A stretch of 64,000 nucleotides of DNA from JBMYZL01 sp965661765 (GCA_965661765.1 CBFIFE010000010.1:1-64000); one strand, 5' to 3'; shown: positions 7,508 through 16,801, counted from the first letter of the stretch. The notes: generated by a model not told the origin, from the letters alone. Translations and numbers: made by a program.

Positions 7508-9555
7508 TTGCGCAGCAAAATCGATTCGATGAGCAGGGCGAGCAGGGACATCAGCAAGGCGCTCTTCCAGAGAGGCGTGCCCTGTCGCAGTTGTTGGGTG
7601 ACGGCAGCCATGGCCTCCGTGTCGGCCTCCAAGGTCTTCGCCCGAAGCCACTGGGCCTCGGTGCACATGGCTTGCCAAGTGGGGACATCGAAGGCCGCTG
7701 GGGAACTTTCCCGACGGTCCGCGTTCATGCCCAGGGTGTGCAGCACGGAATCCCCGCGCATCAGATCGTACAACCCTGCTGTTTGAGGGCCGTTCTCCAA
7801 GGACAGGAAAACACCTCCGGTCACGTTTCGCGCAGCCGGTTGCCACGCCCGCCCTTGGTCGCCTTGTCCCCGAAGTGTCCACCCGTCCCCGATGGTGTTG
7901 TTTCCACCAGGGACGTGGAGCGGGTCACCCAAACCGACGGTTCCGAAAAGCAGTGGTGTGTGTCTGGCGCGCTCTGCCAACCGCAACATCAGCGGCACAA
8001 AGAGGGCGTGGCGCGTGAAATTGCTGTGCGCCTCGTCGATGGTGGCACCGAGCAGGTAAGCGGAACCCTCACCGACGCCGACCCGAGAGAGAAACGGAGG
8101 TCCCTGCTCGCTGCGAATCAACAATTCTTCCTGAGGCATCAGGCTCCTGTCCAGGGTGAAGGCCAAACCCGGCAAGTCCAACGATCGCGGCATCTTGCGA
8201 AACACACCGGCAAAAAGTGGGTGGTCCGTCACAATCGAACTCACCCGGTTTTCACCGCGTTGCCACCGGCCCCGCTCGCCAAATCCCAAGGCCTTGCGCA
8301 CCGGGCTGTTCGTTCCGTTTTCCAAGCTGTCGGGAATCCACAAACAACTGCCGCCACGATCCACAAAGCCCCGCAAAGCCTCGGCCATGCCAGAGGTGGG
8401 GGCAGGCCAGTCGCTCACAACAACGAAGTCTGCCTGCGCCAACGCGTCGAGCGAAAAGGTGCCCGCTGTTTGCACGCGGTGTTGGTCGCCAGTTGTCTTG
8501 TACACCCGGCGAATCGCCTGGGCAGCGGGGCCTGTGGGTTCTTCCGTGAAGTGCACCACATCGATGACATCGGTCACCCGAAACCCGAAATGAAAATCAT
8601 CGTCAAACCGGATGGGCGCATCTTCGATCGACACGGTGGCCGACTTCAAGCCGGGCTCGCCGTGGGTGAAGCGAAGCACCGTATCGGTGGCCAGGCCGGG
8701 GACCAAGTTGTAACTGCCGATGGCCGCTCTGGCCCCATTGATTCTCAATTCCAACGGCAGGCCGGAAACACCAGCGCGGGCGTTGTGTCGAATCCGAACG
8801 CGCAAAGCCGCGGGCCGACCAGCGAGCCGGGTGGGGGCGTCGAACCAAACCGAATCGACCCAAGCGTTCACCGTTTCTGGGGCCATTTGGGGAATGAAGC
8901 GGTAGGCAATCGACGTGTCGGGAACGAACCGGCGTTCGAGGGCTTCGAGATCGTGGGTGGAGCGTTGCAAGTCCGTGAACAAATACGCGCTCCGCCGACG
9001 CCCTTCGATGCTGAGAAGTGCTCCCTCGCTCCGCGCCATGACATCGGTGATGTGCCGTGCAATGGGAGAGGGGCCGATTTCCGTGAGGCGTTGGAGGGCC
9101 TCATCGCGTGTCAACAGCCGCGTGTCGCGGGGAGTGAATGCGTTGGTTTGGACCAAAAACCGATCCGTCTCCGCATGCCCTTCGACCACCCGGATCGCCT
9201 TTTCCACGGCCACTTGCAACAATGCGCCTTCTTCCCCCAGCGCTTCCATCGAAGGACTGTTGTCGATGTACAATGCCACCACATTCCCGCTGGCCATTTC
9301 ATCATCAGCCTCAGCGGCAGGCAAGTACGGCTGGGCAAATGCAAGGACAAGTGCGGCCACGGCCAGCAACCGCATCAGCAGAACCAGCCAGTGCCGGATG
9401 GCTTGTGTGGAACGGGTTTCCCGTTGGAGTTCTTGGAGGAAAGCCACCTGGGAGAAGGCCACCTTTCGGTATCGCCGGAAGTTGAGCAGGTGGATGATCA
9501 CCGGAATCGCCAAGCCCCAAAGTCCCCAAAGTATTTCCGGATGTGCGAATGCCAT
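7486..9555 (-). CDS. BatA-domain membrane protein
   Basis: A 689-residue inner-membrane protein. The N terminus matches the aerotolerance-related BatA/TIGR02226 domain: two hydrophobic helices (about residues 8-25 and 58-78) flanking the conserved LLNFRRYRKVAFSQVAFL. A von Willebrand-like segment follows (VVALYIDNSPSME, residues about 90-105), then a long beta-rich periplasmic region, and a final membrane helix near the C terminus (LLMSLLALLIESILL). The role is unknown; the family often stands beside dihydroorotase-like genes in Bacteroidota, as here. A -7 box (9563-9570) precedes the ATG by 7 bases. Confidence 0.85.
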   Translation of the reverse strand: MAFAHPEILWGLWGLAIPVIIHLLNFRRYRKVAFSQVAFLQELQRETRSTQAIRHWLVLLMRLLAVAALVLAFAQPYLPAAEADDEMASGNVVALYIDNSPSMEALGEEGALLQVAVEKAIRVVEGHAETDRFLVQTNAFTPRDTRLLTRDEALQRLTEIGPSPIARHITDVMARSEGALLSIEGRRRSAYLFTDLQRSTHDLEALERRFVPDTSIAYRFIPQMAPETVNAWVDSVWFDAPTRLAGRPAALRVRIRHNARAGVSGLPLELRINGARAAIGSYNLVPGLATDTVLRFTHGEPGLKSATVSIEDAPIRFDDDFHFGFRVTDVIDVVHFTEEPTGPAAQAIRRVYKTTGDQHRVQTAGTFSLDALAQADFVVVSDWPAPTSGMAEALRGFVDRGGSCLWIPDSLENGTNSPVRKALGFGERGRWQRGENRVSSIVTDHPLFAGVFRKMPRSLDLPGLAFTLDRSLMPQEELLIRSEQGPPFLSRVGVGEGSAYLLGATIDEAHSNFTRHALFVPLMLRLAERARHTPLLFGTVGLGDPLHVPGGNNTIGDGWTLRGQGDQGRAWQPAARNVTGGVFLSLENGPQTAGLYDLMRGDSVLHTLGMNADRRESSPAAFDVPTWQAMCTEAQWLRAKTLEADTEAMAAVTQQLRQGTPLWKSALLMSLLALLIESILLRKWKRTSS

Positions 9556-9562
9556 GCGGTTG

Positions 9563-9570
9563 CGAATTTA
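9563..9570 (-). promoter_or_regulatory. -7 box of the BatA operon
   Basis: TAAATTCG on the minus strand, 7 bases before the ATG at 9555. It lies in a 33-base divergent gap, so this operon and the TIGR02757 gene share one very compact promoter region. Confidence 0.6.
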
Positions 9571-9588
9571 GCGCGATTTTTGCCGGGG

Positions 9589-10377
9589 ATGGAGAAGGAA
9601 AAGCAATTGGTTGTGGGACGCGATTTGGCGGATTTTCTGCTGGAAAAGGCATTGTTGTACGAGACACGGGCTTTCCTGGAAGATGACCCCGTGCAATTCC
9701 CGCATGCATTCGAGGATCAAACAGATCAAGAAGTCGCCGGTTGGTATGCCGCCACGCTGGCCTGGGGCAACCGAAAGAGCATCGTGGCGAGTTGTGAAGA
9801 CCTGCTGTTCCGGCGCATGGGAGGTGCCCCGGGGCAGTTCGTGCGAGAAGCGAGCGCAGCAGAAATGGAAGCCGCGTTTTCTGGATTTGTCCACAGGACA
9901 TTTCAGGCCGAGGACGCCGCTCGGACGGCAAGAGCGCTCCGGGGGATGCTGTTGCGCTTTGGATCGTTGGAGGGCGCCTTCTTGAGCCGGGGTGGTGGCG
10001 GGGCGGCACACATGCTGGCTGCTTTTCGGGATGCCTTCTTTGCTGAGGAGGCCCCAGGCAGGACGTCGAAGCACGTGGCAGATCCGCGAAAGGGCTCCGC
10101 GGCCAAACGATTGAACATGTACCTCCGTTGGATGGTCCGTCCCTCGGATCGTGGTGTGGATTTGGGCCTTTGGCAGCGGATTTCGCCCGCTGATTTGTGC
10201 ATTCCTTTGGACGTGCACACCAGTGCGGTTGGACGAAAGTTGGGCTTGTTCGACAGGAAAGCCAACGATTGGCGGTCGGTGGAAGCCTTGACAGCCGCCC
10301 TTCGGCAAATCGACCCCGAAGACCCCGTTCGGTTGGATTTTGCCCTTTTCGGCCTCGGGGCCATTGAAGGGTTTTGA
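9589..10377 (+). CDS. TIGR02757 family protein
   Basis: A 262-residue member of the Bacteroidota-typical TIGR02757 family, function not established. It starts MEKEKQLVVGRDLADFLLEK; conserved blocks include WYAATLAWGNRKSI, GSAAKRLNMYLRWMVR, PLDVHTSAVGRKLGL and the end RLDFALFGLGA. The pattern of helices and the late LDVHTSAVGR block recall helix-hairpin-helix DNA glycosylase-like folds, but I see no catalytic residues I would assign. The ATG at 9589 follows the divergent promoter region; the open frame further left is antisense to the BatA gene. Confidence 0.85.
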   Translation: MEKEKQLVVGRDLADFLLEKALLYETRAFLEDDPVQFPHAFEDQTDQEVAGWYAATLAWGNRKSIVASCEDLLFRRMGGAPGQFVREASAAEMEAAFSGFVHRTFQAEDAARTARALRGMLLRFGSLEGAFLSRGGGGAAHMLAAFRDAFFAEEAPGRTSKHVADPRKGSAAKRLNMYLRWMVRPSDRGVDLGLWQRISPADLCIPLDVHTSAVGRKLGLFDRKANDWRSVEALTAALRQIDPEDPVRLDFALFGLGAIEGF

Positions 10378-10434
10378 GGCGTTTCGACCGACCTTTGCCA
10401 TCCGCTTCGATTTCTGTTTGATGAATTTCGCACG

Positions 10435-11607
10435 ATGAAAGACGCCATTGCCTCGACTGCAGACGGCAGCTTGACCCTGCATTCTCCAGTTCATGGTGCC
10501 CCATACCACAGCCTGCATGGCGCATTGTCTGAATCGAAGCACGTGTTCATCGATCAGGGATTGGCAGCGCGTGCGCAGGCCTTGCCATCCCCGCAAAAGG
10601 ACCAGCCCATTCGGGTGTTCGAGCTGGGCTTCGGGACCGGCCTCAATGCCGGCCTCGCTTGGGCTTGGGCGGCGAGTTGTCATCAGGCTGTGCATTACAC
10701 TGGGTTGGAGCCATTTCCCGTTGACGCCGCGCATTGGAAGGCCTTGAACCATGCTTCGGCTTGTGGTTTGTCGACCACGGATTTTGCGGCGTTGCACGAG
10801 GCAGTCGGCCAGAACAAGGTCGCCGGGGATGCCCATTTCTCCGCGCAGGTTTTGGACCAAACCTGGGCCGCCTTCCACGCCACCACCGCCGAATGGCCGC
10901 CCCAAGATGTCATTTTCTACGACGCTTTCGCGCCTTCGGAGCAGCCTGACCTGTGGACGACACAGCAGTTCAAGCAGGTGGCTGAAATCACCCGGGAAGG
11001 GGGGATGCTCGTCACCTACTGCGCCAAAGGCGAGGTGCGCCGAGCCCTCGAAGCCGCGGGTTGGCAAGTGGAGCGTCTGCCCGGCCCGCCCGGAAAACGG
11101 GAAATGCTCCGCGCTTTCAAGCGGTCCGTTCGTCGGTTCAACGTCCGGACTTACGCTGTGATTTTTGATGCGAGCGGTGAGAAAGTGCTGCTGTCGCGCG
11201 AGGATTTGCCGGGTGGACGGAAAGTGAAGTTTCCCGGTGGAGGAGTGGAATTCGGAGAGGGCATCCGGGATGCGTTGGACCGCGAAATTGCTGAAGAGCT
11301 GGGAACGGGGGCGCAGCTGTCGGATGTGCAGCCCTTGTACACGACGGATTTCTTCGTTCGGAGTGCCTTTCGGCCTGAAGACCAAATCCTGAGCGTTTAC
11401 TTTTCGGCGCGCTTCGCGGACCCGAATTCTGACGAGCGATTCCACCACAGGTTTGGAACGCCGGCGGGATGCGAGGCGGGTTTGGCCTTCAAATGGCGAA
11501 AGGTCCAAGACCTGAACCCTGCAGATTTGCACTTCCCCATCGATCGTCACATTCTGCCGCTGATTCGCGCCGCAGCAGGGGCCATCAGCAAGACAACCGG
11601 CGCATGA
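10435..11607 (+). CDS. mnmD: MnmD methyltransferase fused to a Nudix hydrolase
   Basis: A 390-residue two-domain protein. Residues 1-229 match MnmD (DUF752), the SAM-dependent methyltransferase that completes 5-methylaminomethyl-2-thiouridine at the tRNA wobble position: VFELGFGTGLNAGL is the SAM loop and YDAFAPSEQPDLW the family signature. Residues 236-380 are a Nudix domain whose box, G269-x5-E275-x7-REIAEELGT (ending at 291), fits the consensus. No stop or frameshift separates them. Such a pairing is unusual, and the Nudix substrate is not predictable. The 3' end overlaps the convergent hypothetical gene by 23 bases. Confidence 0.9.
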   Translation: MKDAIASTADGSLTLHSPVHGAPYHSLHGALSESKHVFIDQGLAARAQALPSPQKDQPIRVFELGFGTGLNAGLAWAWAASCHQAVHYTGLEPFPVDAAHWKALNHASACGLSTTDFAALHEAVGQNKVAGDAHFSAQVLDQTWAAFHATTAEWPPQDVIFYDAFAPSEQPDLWTTQQFKQVAEITREGGMLVTYCAKGEVRRALEAAGWQVERLPGPPGKREMLRAFKRSVRRFNVRTYAVIFDASGEKVLLSREDLPGGRKVKFPGGGVEFGEGIRDALDREIAEELGTGAQLSDVQPLYTTDFFVRSAFRPEDQILSVYFSARFADPNSDERFHHRFGTPAGCEAGLAFKWRKVQDLNPADLHFPIDRHILPLIRAAAGAISKTTGA

Positions 11608-12160
11608 CGCAAGCCTCGATCGACGCATACAACTGGCCAGGATTGTAAGTCCGCCAGGCCAAATCGTCCAATTCCCCGCCCATCACAAAGAAGCTGTCGA
11701 GATCGATGGAACGCATGTCGGCCAGCACGTGTTCTCGGAAGTTGAGCAGGGCAATCCAGCCGTCCTCATCCATCACTTCCTCGAACCATTCTTCGTAGTA
11801 ACAATCGTCGCTGTGGTGAAAATTCAGGACATTTTCGCCGATCAGGATGAAGCGGTGGATGCCCTCGTCTTGCATCGGGTCGATCACCTCGCGTTTGAGA
11901 TGCATGATGTCGTTGTGCAAGCAATCGTTCCATTCTCCGATGAATTCCAGGATGGCGAAGCGTTCGTCGTAGTCGGCGAAGAGGATTTTGCAAAAAAGGG
12001 TATTCGAGCCAAATCCGTCCCACTGTGGATGAATGTAGTAGTTGTACACCCGCGTGGAGAATTCAAATTCACTGTACGTTCGATCGAAGAAAGGCGACTT
12101 CGAATCTTCACTGGCCACATAGTGGTTGCGCCAGGAATAGTAGGGCTCCAGCTCATGCAT
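11585..12160 (-). CDS. Conserved Bacteroidota hypothetical protein
   Basis: A 191-residue acidic soluble protein starting MHELEPYYSWRNHYVASEDS. It is rich in aromatic and acidic residues (EFSTRVYNYYIHPQWDGFG, EFIGEWNDCLHNDIMHLKR, FILIGENVLNFHHSDDCYYE) and resembles a highly conserved hypothetical protein family of Bacteroidota. No catalytic motif is evident and no function is known to me. Its ATG overlaps the murQ stop by 8 bases, so it is translated from the murQ message. Confidence 0.8.
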   Translation of the reverse strand: MHELEPYYSWRNHYVASEDSKSPFFDRTYSEFEFSTRVYNYYIHPQWDGFGSNTLFCKILFADYDERFAILEFIGEWNDCLHNDIMHLKREVIDPMQDEGIHRFILIGENVLNFHHSDDCYYEEWFEEVMDEDGWIALLNFREHVLADMRSIDLDSFFVMGGELDDLAWRTYNPGQLYASIEACVMRRLSC

Positions 12161-13010
12161 GCGTGCCGCGCTTGTTGGGGTTGTGGGCTTCGACAGCGCG
12201 TCGGACGCTTCCGTGGGTTCGCAGCAACGCACCAGCGGCCTCGTTGCTGAGTCCTGTGGCTTCGGCCACCATCCGTGTGCCGCGGGCGACGAGTTTGTCA
12301 TTTGCGGGTTTCATGTCCACCATCTTGTTGCCGGACACATGGCCGAGTTGCACCATGGCCACAGTGGATATCATGTTGAGCAGGAGTTTGGTGGCGGTCC
12401 CTGCTTTCAATCGGGTCGATCCTGTGATGAATTCTGGGCCAGTGATGGCTTCAATGGCATGCTCAGCGGCAGCGGCAGCGGGTGTTGAAGGATTGCAGAC
12501 CAACGCAGCTGTCAACAGCCCGGCTTCCCGCGCAGACTGCAGCCCCCCCACCACGTAGGGGGTTCGTCCGGAAGCCGCGATGCCCAGCACACTGTCTTCC
12601 GGTCGCGGGCAATGTCCTGCCAAATCACGCCAAGCCCCAGCCGCATCATCTTCTGCGCCTTCGACGGCTTCTCGGATGGCACCGTCGCCACCAGCGATGA
12701 GTCCCACCACAAGCCCCGGGTCCACGCCGAAAGTCGGTGGACACTCGCTGGCATCCACCACACCGAGCCGGCCACTGGTGCCCGCGCCGATGCAAAACAA
12801 GCGCCCCCCCTTCTTCATGCGCGCAACCAGTGCGGTGATGAATTTCTCCAGGGCCGGGATGGCGGCCTTCACCGCGCGATCGACCGCCACTTGTTCCCCG
12901 TGCATCCAATCCAGCAGCTGCCCAATGGATGCAGACTCCAGGTGGTCGTGTGCACCGGGTTGTTCCGTAGGGGGCAATGGAATTTCGTTGGGTTTCGGAA
13001 CTTTCGACAT
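12153..13010 (-). CDS. murQ: N-acetylmuramic acid 6-phosphate etherase
   Basis: A 285-residue SIS-domain enzyme that cleaves the lactyl ether of MurNAc-6-phosphate to GlcNAc-6-phosphate and D-lactate in cell-wall recycling. The signature CIGAGTSGRLGVVDASECPP is intact, as is TGSTRLKAGTATKLLLNMIS. The ATG at 13010 lies 6 bases after a TATCTTGC box; the longer open frame is antisense to the PD40 gene. It is cotranscribed with the conserved hypothetical gene downstream (8-base overlap). Confidence 0.95.
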   Translation of the reverse strand: MSKVPKPNEIPLPPTEQPGAHDHLESASIGQLLDWMHGEQVAVDRAVKAAIPALEKFITALVARMKKGGRLFCIGAGTSGRLGVVDASECPPTFGVDPGLVVGLIAGGDGAIREAVEGAEDDAAGAWRDLAGHCPRPEDSVLGIAASGRTPYVVGGLQSAREAGLLTAALVCNPSTPAAAAAEHAIEAITGPEFITGSTRLKAGTATKLLLNMISTVAMVQLGHVSGNKMVDMKPANDKLVARGTRMVAEATGLSNEAAGALLRTHGSVRRAVEAHNPNKRGTHA

Positions 13011-13016
13011 GGGCCT

Positions 13017-13024
13017 GCAAGATA
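13017..13024 (-). promoter_or_regulatory. -7 box of murQ
   Basis: TATCTTGC on the minus strand, 6 bases before the murQ ATG, within the 42-base divergent gap shared with the PD40 gene. Confidence 0.55.
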
Positions 13025-13039
13025 CGCCCCGCAGCACCC

Positions 13040-13047
13040 TAAATTCG
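13040..13047 (+). promoter_or_regulatory. -7 box of the PD40 gene
   Basis: TAAATTCG, 5 bases before the ATG at 13053; back to back with the murQ promoter. Confidence 0.55.
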
Positions 13048-13052
13048 CACAC

Positions 13053-14711
13053 ATGACCCATTCGTTGCGCGGCTTTTTTGCCACCACTTTCACGCTGTTG
13101 ACCGCCTTTGCGGTCGGTCAGGATGCTGAGAATCGACAGCCAGATGCGTTTTTGGCCAAACACGCAGTCAAGATGGCCTCTGCCAAACACGACTTCAACA
13201 TTGGCAACCTGAGAGGGGCGTTGACGACGTTCCGAGAAGTGCTGGACGAGGCCCCCGCAGAGGCGCGCGTCGAGCTGTGGGTGGCGCGTTGTCATTTGGG
13301 GTTGCGGCGGGAAGATTTGGCCATTGCCTACCTGGATTCTTTGCAAGCCCACGACATCGACTTGGCGAACAGTGAGTTGAAGCTTCGAGGCGAGGTGCTG
13401 CATCGGCTGGGGCGGTTTGAGGAGGCGATTGACGCATTGGACGCGTATTTGGACTTCGGCAAGCCGGATGCCTACGACCGGGCTCAAGCGGAGCATTGGA
13501 TCACAGAGTGCCGTCGGGCGTGGACAGCCACGGACGACGGGGCAGGGGAGGCCTTGGGCATCACCTTCCGCCACATGGGCGGAGCGGTCAATTCTCGTTT
13601 TGATGAATACGCCCCGGCTTGGTCGGCGGATGGACAAGCGTTGGTGTTCACATCGCGCCGCGATGGTGGTTTGAACCCAGACATTGATGAAGAGGGGGAT
13701 CACCAATTCTTCTCCGACATCTACATCGCCCGTGCCGACAATGCTTTGCCGGGCGGCTGGTCCCGGGCAGAGCTGTTGCCAGGGGCGGTGAACACGATGG
13801 GGTTTGATGCGGTGTTGAGTTGGCCGGAACCCGAAAGGTTGCTGGTGTACCGGAACAATTACCTGTTGGCCGGCGACATCTGCGAAAGCGTGTTGCAAGA
13901 AGATGGTGATTGGTCGGACGCCTTGCCTTTGACGCGACCGGTCAACAGCAGCTATTTCGAAGGCAGTGCCTCCATTTCCGCAGATGGGCAAGTGCTGTAC
14001 TTCATCTCAGAACGACCTGAAGGCATGGGCCGCGGCGACATTTACCGCAGCGAGCGCAGGGGCCAGGGGTGGTCGGCGCCCAAGCCCCTGGGTGCCCCGG
14101 TGAACACACCAGAGGACGAGAAATTTGTGCATGCCCACGGAGAGGGTCGTGTCGTGTTCTTTGCCAGCAAGGGGCATGCGGGGTATGGAGACTACGACAT
14201 GTACCGAACCGAGCGGGTTCATGAGGGGTGGAGCATTCCGGTGAACCTCGGCATGCCCATCAACAGCCCGCGCGAAGAATCCACATTCGCGTTGGATGCC
14301 ACTGCTCGGCGCTTGGCGATGACGGCGGAGCGCCCGGAAGGGTACGGTGCTCGGGACATTTACGAAGTGGCGGTCGGTCAGCATCCCTGGCTAGGGGACC
14401 GAGCGGCCGAAGTTTGGGCAGGTGGGTTGACCGTGCGCTTGGATTTGTCTGCGATGCCCAAGGCGAAAGCCGAAAAACTCTCGGTGCAGATTTGGGATGA
14501 AGGGGGGCGTTCATTGCGTCATGCACTCGCACCATCTTCTGGACGCCAACCGGAAGTGTTTTTCCGCGTCCCCGCAAACACCCCCTTTGTGGTGAAGGTG
14601 GTCGACAAGAATGGGGAGGTGGCCGCAGCGAATTGGACGCACGAAGCTTCGGTTCCCGGGATTTTCAGCGACGAGCTCAATCTGCAGTGCCAAAGCGCTG
14701 CAACCGATTGA
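13053..14711 (+). CDS. Secreted TPR / PD40 beta-propeller protein
   Basis: A 552-residue exported protein. A signal peptide (about residues 1-22, ending AFAVGQ) is followed by TPR-like helices (about 30-150) and WD40-like PD40 blades (about 170-450), each with a serine/aspartate-rich strand such as YAPAWSADGQALVFTSRRDG, GSASISADGQVLYFISERPE and REESTFALDATARRLAMTAE. Similar Bacteroidota proteins often end in an OmpA peptidoglycan-binding domain; here the last 110 residues are a beta-rich region instead. It probably resides in the periplasm or outer membrane. The 3' end overlaps convergent aroE by 35 bases. Confidence 0.85.
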   Translation: MTHSLRGFFATTFTLLTAFAVGQDAENRQPDAFLAKHAVKMASAKHDFNIGNLRGALTTFREVLDEAPAEARVELWVARCHLGLRREDLAIAYLDSLQAHDIDLANSELKLRGEVLHRLGRFEEAIDALDAYLDFGKPDAYDRAQAEHWITECRRAWTATDDGAGEALGITFRHMGGAVNSRFDEYAPAWSADGQALVFTSRRDGGLNPDIDEEGDHQFFSDIYIARADNALPGGWSRAELLPGAVNTMGFDAVLSWPEPERLLVYRNNYLLAGDICESVLQEDGDWSDALPLTRPVNSSYFEGSASISADGQVLYFISERPEGMGRGDIYRSERRGQGWSAPKPLGAPVNTPEDEKFVHAHGEGRVVFFASKGHAGYGDYDMYRTERVHEGWSIPVNLGMPINSPREESTFALDATARRLAMTAERPEGYGARDIYEVAVGQHPWLGDRAAEVWAGGLTVRLDLSAMPKAKAEKLSVQIWDEGGRSLRHALAPSSGRQPEVFFRVPANTPFVVKVVDKNGEVAAANWTHEASVPGIFSDELNLQCQSAATD

Positions 14712-15477
14712 GCTGAAAGGCTTTCCAAGCACCGCTTGCTTGCTGCGTGAGCATGCCTTGACCGTTGAGAATCGTCGCGCCCTGGCCTTGGGCTTTTTTC
14801 AAAAAAGCGGTGAGCGGTGGGTTGTAGACCAAATCCACACACAAATGGGCTTCCCCCAGCATCTCGTACAAAAAGGGGGGGCATTGTTCCACGTTCGGCC
14901 ACATGCCCACTGGCGTGGCTTGGACAACCAGCAGAAACGCCTGAACGACTTCGGGTTTCAGGTCTGCGAAGCGCAATTCCAGTCGTTGGGGTGAGGGCGA
15001 CGGGTCGAGGTCGCGAACCAAGTGAACCACGTCGATTCCCAGGGTTTGCAGTCCGTGTGCTGCGGCCATCGCGGCACCGCCACGCCCGAGAATCAATGCG
15101 CGTTCGTGTTGCGAAGCCAAGAAGGGCCGGATGCTCTCCATGAACCCCACCCCATCGGTGTTGTCTCCCACAAAACCGCCGCCGGCTTTCGGCAACAGCA
15201 CATTGACGGCACCGATTGCAGCAGCCCGAGGTGTGAGTGCATCGCAAAGCGCAGCGCAAAGGGCTTTGTAAGGAACGGTCACATTGAATCCGTCAAACGT
15301 GCCCGCGTCAGGAGATGTCAAAAAGCTTTGAACGGCATCAGCGTCTGGAAAGGGCAGCAGGTCATAAGATCCTTCGACGCCTGAAGCCTTGAACAAGTCT
15401 GCAAACAGTTTTGGCGAGGCGGAATGGCCAAGCGATGCACCGATGAGGGCGAGGCGCCAGGGTTGCTCGGAATTCAT
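14677..15477 (-). CDS. aroE: Shikimate dehydrogenase
   Basis: A 266-residue cytoplasmic enzyme that reduces 3-dehydroshikimate to shikimate with NADPH in aromatic amino-acid synthesis. It shows the substrate motif SLGHSASPKLF, the catalytic-lysine block NVTVPYK, AIGAVNVL, GDNTDGVGFM and the nucleotide loop LGRGGAAMAAAHGL. The start overlaps the DUF368 stop in an ATGA, making it the last gene of the five-gene coupled operon running from 19019 to 14677. Confidence 0.95.
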   Translation of the reverse strand: MNSEQPWRLALIGASLGHSASPKLFADLFKASGVEGSYDLLPFPDADAVQSFLTSPDAGTFDGFNVTVPYKALCAALCDALTPRAAAIGAVNVLLPKAGGGFVGDNTDGVGFMESIRPFLASQHERALILGRGGAAMAAAHGLQTLGIDVVHLVRDLDPSPSPQRLELRFADLKPEVVQAFLLVVQATPVGMWPNVEQCPPFLYEMLGEAHLCVDLVYNPPLTAFLKKAQGQGATILNGQGMLTQQASGAWKAFQLNRLQRFGTAD

Positions 15478-16433
15478 TCGCCAGATTTGCGACCCAACCG
15501 TCCGAGGGCAGTGACCAAGGCAGCACCGAGAATGGCCAGCCCCGCGGCTGAAGCGATTTCCAGCGAATCGATGTTTTCAGGCCAAGCGTTGCGTTTGAAC
15601 CACTCTTCACGCCCATCGCTGTGGGTGTACAACAATTCCAGTCGCTCTTTCCAAGGCCACAAGGCGTTGAGTGACCCCAACAGAAACCCTGTGAGCAAGG
15701 CGATGGTCTCGTTCCGACGCCGCTCCAGCAGTCGGTCAAGGACGCGGGAGAAGGACAACAACCCAAGCACAGCTCCGATGCCGAAGGCTCCAACTCGGAC
15801 CACATCGAACGATTTGATGGCGCCGATGACTGCGCCGTAAGCGCCCAGCAGCAGCAAGATGAAACTCCCACTGATGCCGGGAAGAATCATGGCGCAAATC
15901 GCCACGGCGCCGCAGGCCAGAAGCACCAGCGGCTCATCCGAACCGGCCATTGGCGGAAGCGATGTCAGGAATCCTGCCAAGGCGACCCCGACAGCAGCGA
16001 GCACCCATTCGCGGGCAGCCCAGTGGGCCTCCCGACCCACCAAAGGAATCGAGGCAGCAACAAGGCCGAAAAAGAACGCCCACAACATCTCGGGGTGTGT
16101 CCCGAGCAGGTGATGGAGCAGTCCCGCAAAAAGAGCCACAGAGGTGAAGACGCCAGCCAACAGCACCGCCAGAAACGACAAATTTGCGGCTTGCCAAACC
16201 TGCTGCAGGCGGGAGGAGAGGGTACCGGGTCCGCGAAAGATTTGGCCCAAAAGGCCCACTTTCAACCCTGCGATTGTGCCCAAAAGTTCATCGTAAACGC
16301 CAGTGATGAAGGCCACCGTTCCACCAGAAACCCCGGGAACCAAATCGGCTACGCCCATCGCCATCCCCCGGAAATACACCCTGGCCCAAGCGCCTGTTGT
16401 CGTGCGTCGCGGGTGGTTGTCATCCGCCTTCAT
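15474..16433 (-). CDS. DUF368 (PopT-type) polyprenyl-phosphate translocase
   Basis: A 319-residue polytopic inner-membrane protein with about eight to ten hydrophobic helices. The DUF368 signature DLVPGVSGGTVAFITGVYDE is near the N terminus, with a second related repeat MILPGISGSFILLLLG. Members of this family (PopT) have been implicated in flipping undecaprenyl phosphate back across the membrane for reuse in envelope synthesis. The ATG at 16433 was chosen because it forms an ATGA overlap with the rhodanese stop and follows GGGAGGTGG; the frame could extend to 16469. Confidence 0.88.
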   Translation of the reverse strand: MKADDNHPRRTTTGAWARVYFRGMAMGVADLVPGVSGGTVAFITGVYDELLGTIAGLKVGLLGQIFRGPGTLSSRLQQVWQAANLSFLAVLLAGVFTSVALFAGLLHHLLGTHPEMLWAFFFGLVAASIPLVGREAHWAAREWVLAAVGVALAGFLTSLPPMAGSDEPLVLLACGAVAICAMILPGISGSFILLLLGAYGAVIGAIKSFDVVRVGAFGIGAVLGLLSFSRVLDRLLERRRNETIALLTGFLLGSLNALWPWKERLELLYTHSDGREEWFKRNAWPENIDSLEIASAAGLAILGAALVTALGRLGRKSGE

Positions 16434-16801
16434 GCCACCTCCCATTCTGGATTCATGGCTTCCTTCCAAGCCAAGATGCCTCCTTTCAAATTCCAGACGT
16501 TTGTCATGCCTTTCTTTTGAATCACAGCGCTGACCACTGCGGCGGCGCGTTGGCCGGATCGGCAGTGGAAAATCACGGGTCTGTCCTGCGGCAGCTCATC
16601 GGCACGTGACAAGCAGAACGCCATCGGGATGTGCTTGCCGCCGAGGTTGCTGGTCTGGTATTCGTGGATTTCTCGCACATCCACAACAAAATGGGGTTTG
16701 TCCTCGGCGCGCCACTCGGCGAGCGTTTCAACGGTGATTTCAGGAACGAGTGGCATGGCGGTCAAAAACAAATGCTGGAATTCACTGGCGAATGGCCTCA
16801 C
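16430..16801 (-). CDS. Rhodanese-like domain protein
   Basis: A single-domain rhodanese of 123 residues (or 108 if started at the ATG at 16756). The active-site loop HCRSGQRAAA carries the catalytic cysteine, and VVDVREIHEYQ and LKGGILAWKE are the usual flanking motifs. It would transfer sulfane sulfur in the cytoplasm. The longer start makes an ATGA overlap with the preceding stop, matching its neighbours, so it is preferred, though the first 15 residues look unlike the family. Confidence 0.85.
   Translation of the reverse strand: MRPFASEFQHLFLTAMPLVPEITVETLAEWRAEDKPHFVVDVREIHEYQTSNLGGKHIPMAFCLSRADELPQDRPVIFHCRSGQRAAAVVSAVIQKKGMTNVWNLKGGILAWKEAMNPEWEVA

Noticed and set aside
6554..7786. 410-codon plus-strand open frame
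   Set aside because: Antisense to the dihydroorotase-like gene, with no family resemblance or promoter.
7591..9588. Very long plus-strand open frame upstream of the TIGR02757 gene
   Set aside because: Antisense shadow of the BatA gene in GC-rich DNA; the real gene starts at 9589.
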